From Chloroflexota bacterium (GTDB lineage Bacteria; Chloroflexota; Dehalococcoidia; Bin125): a stretch of DNA of 64,000 nucleotides. Positions within the stretch are counted from its first letter, which is position 1. Each line of letters begins with the position of its first letter. The stretch covers positions 1-64,000 of the forward strand of contig VXQT01000011.1 in the NCBI GenBank assembly GCA_009838915.1, in the 5' to 3' direction. The notes below the pieces were generated by a model. That model saw only the letters and a list, made by a program, of their open reading frames with translations. It made no database searches and had not been told where the DNA came from. Positions 62,157 to 64,000 of the stretch are shown piece after piece. The position numbers and the translations under genes were made by a program.

Positions 62157-63077
62157 ATGAGCATCCTCTTGAACAACCGCACGCGGCTGCTGATCCAGGG
62201 ACTTGGCAATGAAGGCCAGAACCAGATCCGTCGCTCGCTCGACTACGGCACCAATGTCGTCGCCGGCGTGCATCCGGGATTCCGCGGCGGCGACACATTC
62301 AGTCACGGCACGCACGAGTTTCCGGTCTTTCCAACCGTCGCCGAGGCGGTCTCGAATTCGCAGGCGAATTGCAGCATCATCTATGTGCCCGCGCCCGGCG
62401 CCGCCGACGCGATCCTGGAGAACATCGCCGCCGAGGTGCCGCTGATCGTTTGCATCACCGAGGGCGTGCCGGTTCACGACATGATCCGGGTGCGGACGGC
62501 GCTGGAGGGTTCGAAGAGCCGGCTGATCGGTCCGAACTGTCCGGGCATCATCCAACCCGCGTCGAACTGCCGGGTGGGGATTCATCCGCCCGATGTGTTC
62601 ATGCCCGGCAATGTGGGTGTGGTCTCGCGTTCGGGCACGCTGGTTTACGAGGCGGTCGACCAGCTCACCCGCGCAGGGATAGGACAATCAACCTGCGTCG
62701 GCGTCGGCGGCGACCCGATAATCGGAGAGCAACAACAGGCGATCCTGCGCCGCTTCAACAGCGATCCCGACACCGATGCGGTGGTGTTGATCGGGGAGAT
62801 TGGCGGCCTCGCGGAACAGGCGGCAGCGGCCTACATCAAGCGCAGCATGAACAAGCCGGTGGTCGCGTTCATTGCCGGGGCGACAGCGCCTCCGGGTCGT
62901 CGAATGGGTCACGCGGGCGCGATCATCGAGGGTGAAGCGGGCACCGCTGAGGCCAAGATCACCGCCCTTGAGGAAGCCGGCGCCGTGATTTCACGCAGCC
63001 CTGCAGAGATCGGCTCGACGATGCGCCGGGTGCTCGAAGAGGCGGGCAAGTATCAGCCTCCCGGTTCACTCGACTAA
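62157..63077 (+). CDS. sucD: Succinate-CoA ligase, alpha subunit (SucD)
   Basis: 306 residues. CoA-binding start SILLNNRTRLLIQGLGNEGQ, SNSQANCSIIYVPAPGAADA, VCITEGVPVHDM, IGPNCPGIIQPA, VGVVSRSGTLVYEAVDQLT and the phospho-histidine site in RRMGHAGAIIEG. Forms the enzyme with SucC. Size and order of motifs are normal. The gene pair probably forms one transcript. Confidence 0.93.
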   Translation: MSILLNNRTRLLIQGLGNEGQNQIRRSLDYGTNVVAGVHPGFRGGDTFSHGTHEFPVFPTVAEAVSNSQANCSIIYVPAPGAADAILENIAAEVPLIVCITEGVPVHDMIRVRTALEGSKSRLIGPNCPGIIQPASNCRVGIHPPDVFMPGNVGVVSRSGTLVYEAVDQLTRAGIGQSTCVGVGGDPIIGEQQQAILRRFNSDPDTDAVVLIGEIGGLAEQAAAAYIKRSMNKPVVAFIAGATAPPGRRMGHAGAIIEGEAGTAEAKITALEEAGAVISRSPAEIGSTMRRVLEEAGKYQPPGSLD

Positions 63078-63102
63078 AGACCGCAGCGCCGAGGCGACCA
63101 TC

Positions 63103-63306
63103 GTGACCGAAGAACCGCTGAGTCCGAAACAACAGGGTCAGATTGCGACCCTGGCCGGGTTTGTCGCGCCGCTGGTCGGCATCCTGCTGATGGTGATTCT
63201 CGCGGTCGCGGTTGACGTGGTTGTCGGCATTGTCGTCGGCGCGGTCGCCGTGATCGTGCTGGTTCCGTTGACCCAGCGGCTGCTCAAGCGACGGGCCAAG
63301 TCCTGA
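63103..63306 (+). CDS. Small membrane protein
   Basis: 67 residues, GTG start 25 bases after the sucD stop. It is mostly two hydrophobic stretches (FVAPLVGILLMVILAVAVDV, VGIVVGAVAVIVLVPLTQRL) with a basic end (KRRAKS), so it probably spans the membrane twice. No family recognised. It likely travels with sucCD, but a functional link is not shown. Confidence 0.6.
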   Translation: MTEEPLSPKQQGQIATLAGFVAPLVGILLMVILAVAVDVVVGIVVGAVAVIVLVPLTQRLLKRRAKS

Positions 63307-63312
63307 ACAACA

Positions 63313-63340
63313 GCTCGGGCGTCCACGAGGGTCGCCCCTA
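63313..63340. repeat. Palindromic intergenic repeat of the second family, second copy
   Basis: CTCGGGCGTCC-acgag-GGTCGCCCC: imperfect version of the element at 54923-54963, with the shared ACGAGGG loop and CGCCCCTAC end. It lies between the small membrane gene and the convergent hydrolase end, again a convergent site. Confidence 0.65.
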
Positions 63341-64000
63341 CTTGTCTTCGTCGTCTTCGGGCGGCCAGCACTCGTCGTTCGGGTCTGCTTCGGGAGCGAG
63401 GTTTCGCTTCTCTTTGCCCAGGATGCCGTAGGGATCGGCGAGGAAGTCGAGCACCTCGCCGACTGCGTCGGGACCGATTTCCTGGTCGTCGAGGATCTCG
63501 GTGCCGTGTAGGTCGGTCTCGTAGATCACGAATCGAGTCGGCTCGCCGGCGCGCTTGAAGTAGCGGTTGGACTGCCAGTAGGCGCACTGATTGCGTGCGC
63601 CCGCGATGAACAGCTTGGGCACATCAATGTCGCGGACACTGGCCAGGCCGTCGAGCTTGTCGAAGCCGTCCTCGTCGGCACGGTCGGAGTCCTTGGGCGG
63701 CTTGTTCGGGAAGACGTTGGGGCTGGAGATTGCGCTGACGGCGGTGAACTCGTCGCGGTAGGCGGCGACCTGCATCAGGCTGGTGCCGCCCATGCTGACG
63801 CCGATGCCGTACAGGGTCTCAGCTCCACGTTCGACGGCGTAGTCGATCGCCGCCTCCCACTCGCGGTAGATGTCGGGCACATCCTCGATCGGTCGGTTGC
63901 TATACACACAGGGCGACTCGCCGTGGCAACGGAAGTCCCAGCGCAGCACGCGGTAGCCCTCGCTGATCAGGCGGTTGGCGAACTTATCCCAGATGCCACG
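63338..64000 (-). CDS. Alpha/beta hydrolase, N-terminus beyond the window
   Basis: 221 codons seen; the frame is open to the right edge, and the part before the internal Met at 63949 (GIWDKFANRLISEGYRVLRWD) is family-like, so the true start lies outside. It has LRWDFRCHGES (HG loop), the nucleophile elbow GIGVSMGGTSLM, and LFIAGARNQCAY before the likely acid; DLHGTEIL may contain the catalytic His. Small serine esterase or dienelactone-hydrolase-like enzyme; substrate unknown. The C-terminal tail is acidic. Confidence 0.75.
   Translation of the reverse strand, partial: RGIWDKFANRLISEGYRVLRWDFRCHGESPCVYSNRPIEDVPDIYREWEAAIDYAVERGAETLYGIGVSMGGTSLMQVAAYRDEFTAVSAISSPNVFPNKPPKDSDRADEDGFDKLDGLASVRDIDVPKLFIAGARNQCAYWQSNRYFKRAGEPTRFVIYETDLHGTEILDDQEIGPDAVGEVLDFLADPYGILGKEKRNLAPEADPNDECWPPEDDEDK

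Overview
This window is GC-rich bacterial DNA, best read as part of a Chloroflexota genome (a SAR202/Dehalococcoidia-like or related lineage). That assignment is an inference from gene content: an F420-type LLM oxidoreductase, a thiolase plus DUF35 pair, a fused GlcD/GlcF-like oxidase, a GrdB-like selenoprotein and a conjugation system of the type used by single-membrane bacteria. No rRNA or other phylogenetic marker is present. The window cuts a gene at each end.

Layout. 1-1304: C-terminally truncated leucine-rich-repeat lipoprotein. 2.2-5.8 kb: McrC and McrB, a type IV (modification-dependent) restriction pair. 6.6-8.2 kb: membrane-anchored periplasmic-binding-like protein. 8.7-21.8 kb: conjugation module of an integrative element. 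It holds a HTH/coiled-coil protein, a secreted protein, VirB6/TrbL-like, two VirB2-like small membrane proteins, a PrgI/VirB3-like fusion, VirB4, a VirD4-like coupling ATPase, a replication-relaxation protein and three overlapping small regulator genes. 22.2-34.4 kb: cargo rich in defence-type genes. It holds a Crp/Fnr regulator, a PIN nuclease, a RusA-like resolvase coupled to a nuclease-HEPN fusion, a type ISP restriction-modification gene broken twice, an ApeA-like HEPN protein, an HNH nuclease with a membrane tail, and a DUF433/DUF5615 toxin-antitoxin pair. 34.6-36.2 kb: large serine recombinase, the likely integrase. The element's ends could not be defined.

36.3-64 kb looks like core chromosome. 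It starts with an LLM oxidoreductase, two overlapping thymidylate-kinase-like genes (the second with Lys replaced by Arg in its P-loop) and tRNA-Phe(GAA). Next comes a 12-gene minus-strand operon that begins with a TPP riboswitch. Its order is thiD, thiE, two thiO copies, thiS, thiG, tenA, an ABC importer of the ThiYZX type, a second thiE/TenI, and a large FAD/Fe-S oxidase. Together the thiamine genes cover thiazole synthesis, pyrimidine-precursor uptake and salvage, and coupling; thiC and thiF are not here. It is followed by a thiolase plus DUF35 pair, a lipoprotein, an Ldh-family dehydrogenase, a membrane protein, a GrdB-family gene with an in-frame TGA read as selenocysteine, a Tat-lipoprotein hydrolase, sucCD and a truncated alpha/beta hydrolase. 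Two families of short palindromic repeats sit between the chromosomal genes.

The most notable points are the selenocysteine codon at 58268-58270, the defence cluster carried with a conjugative element, the RusA/nuclease-HEPN gene pair, and the split type ISP gene next to an intact ApeA-like gene.
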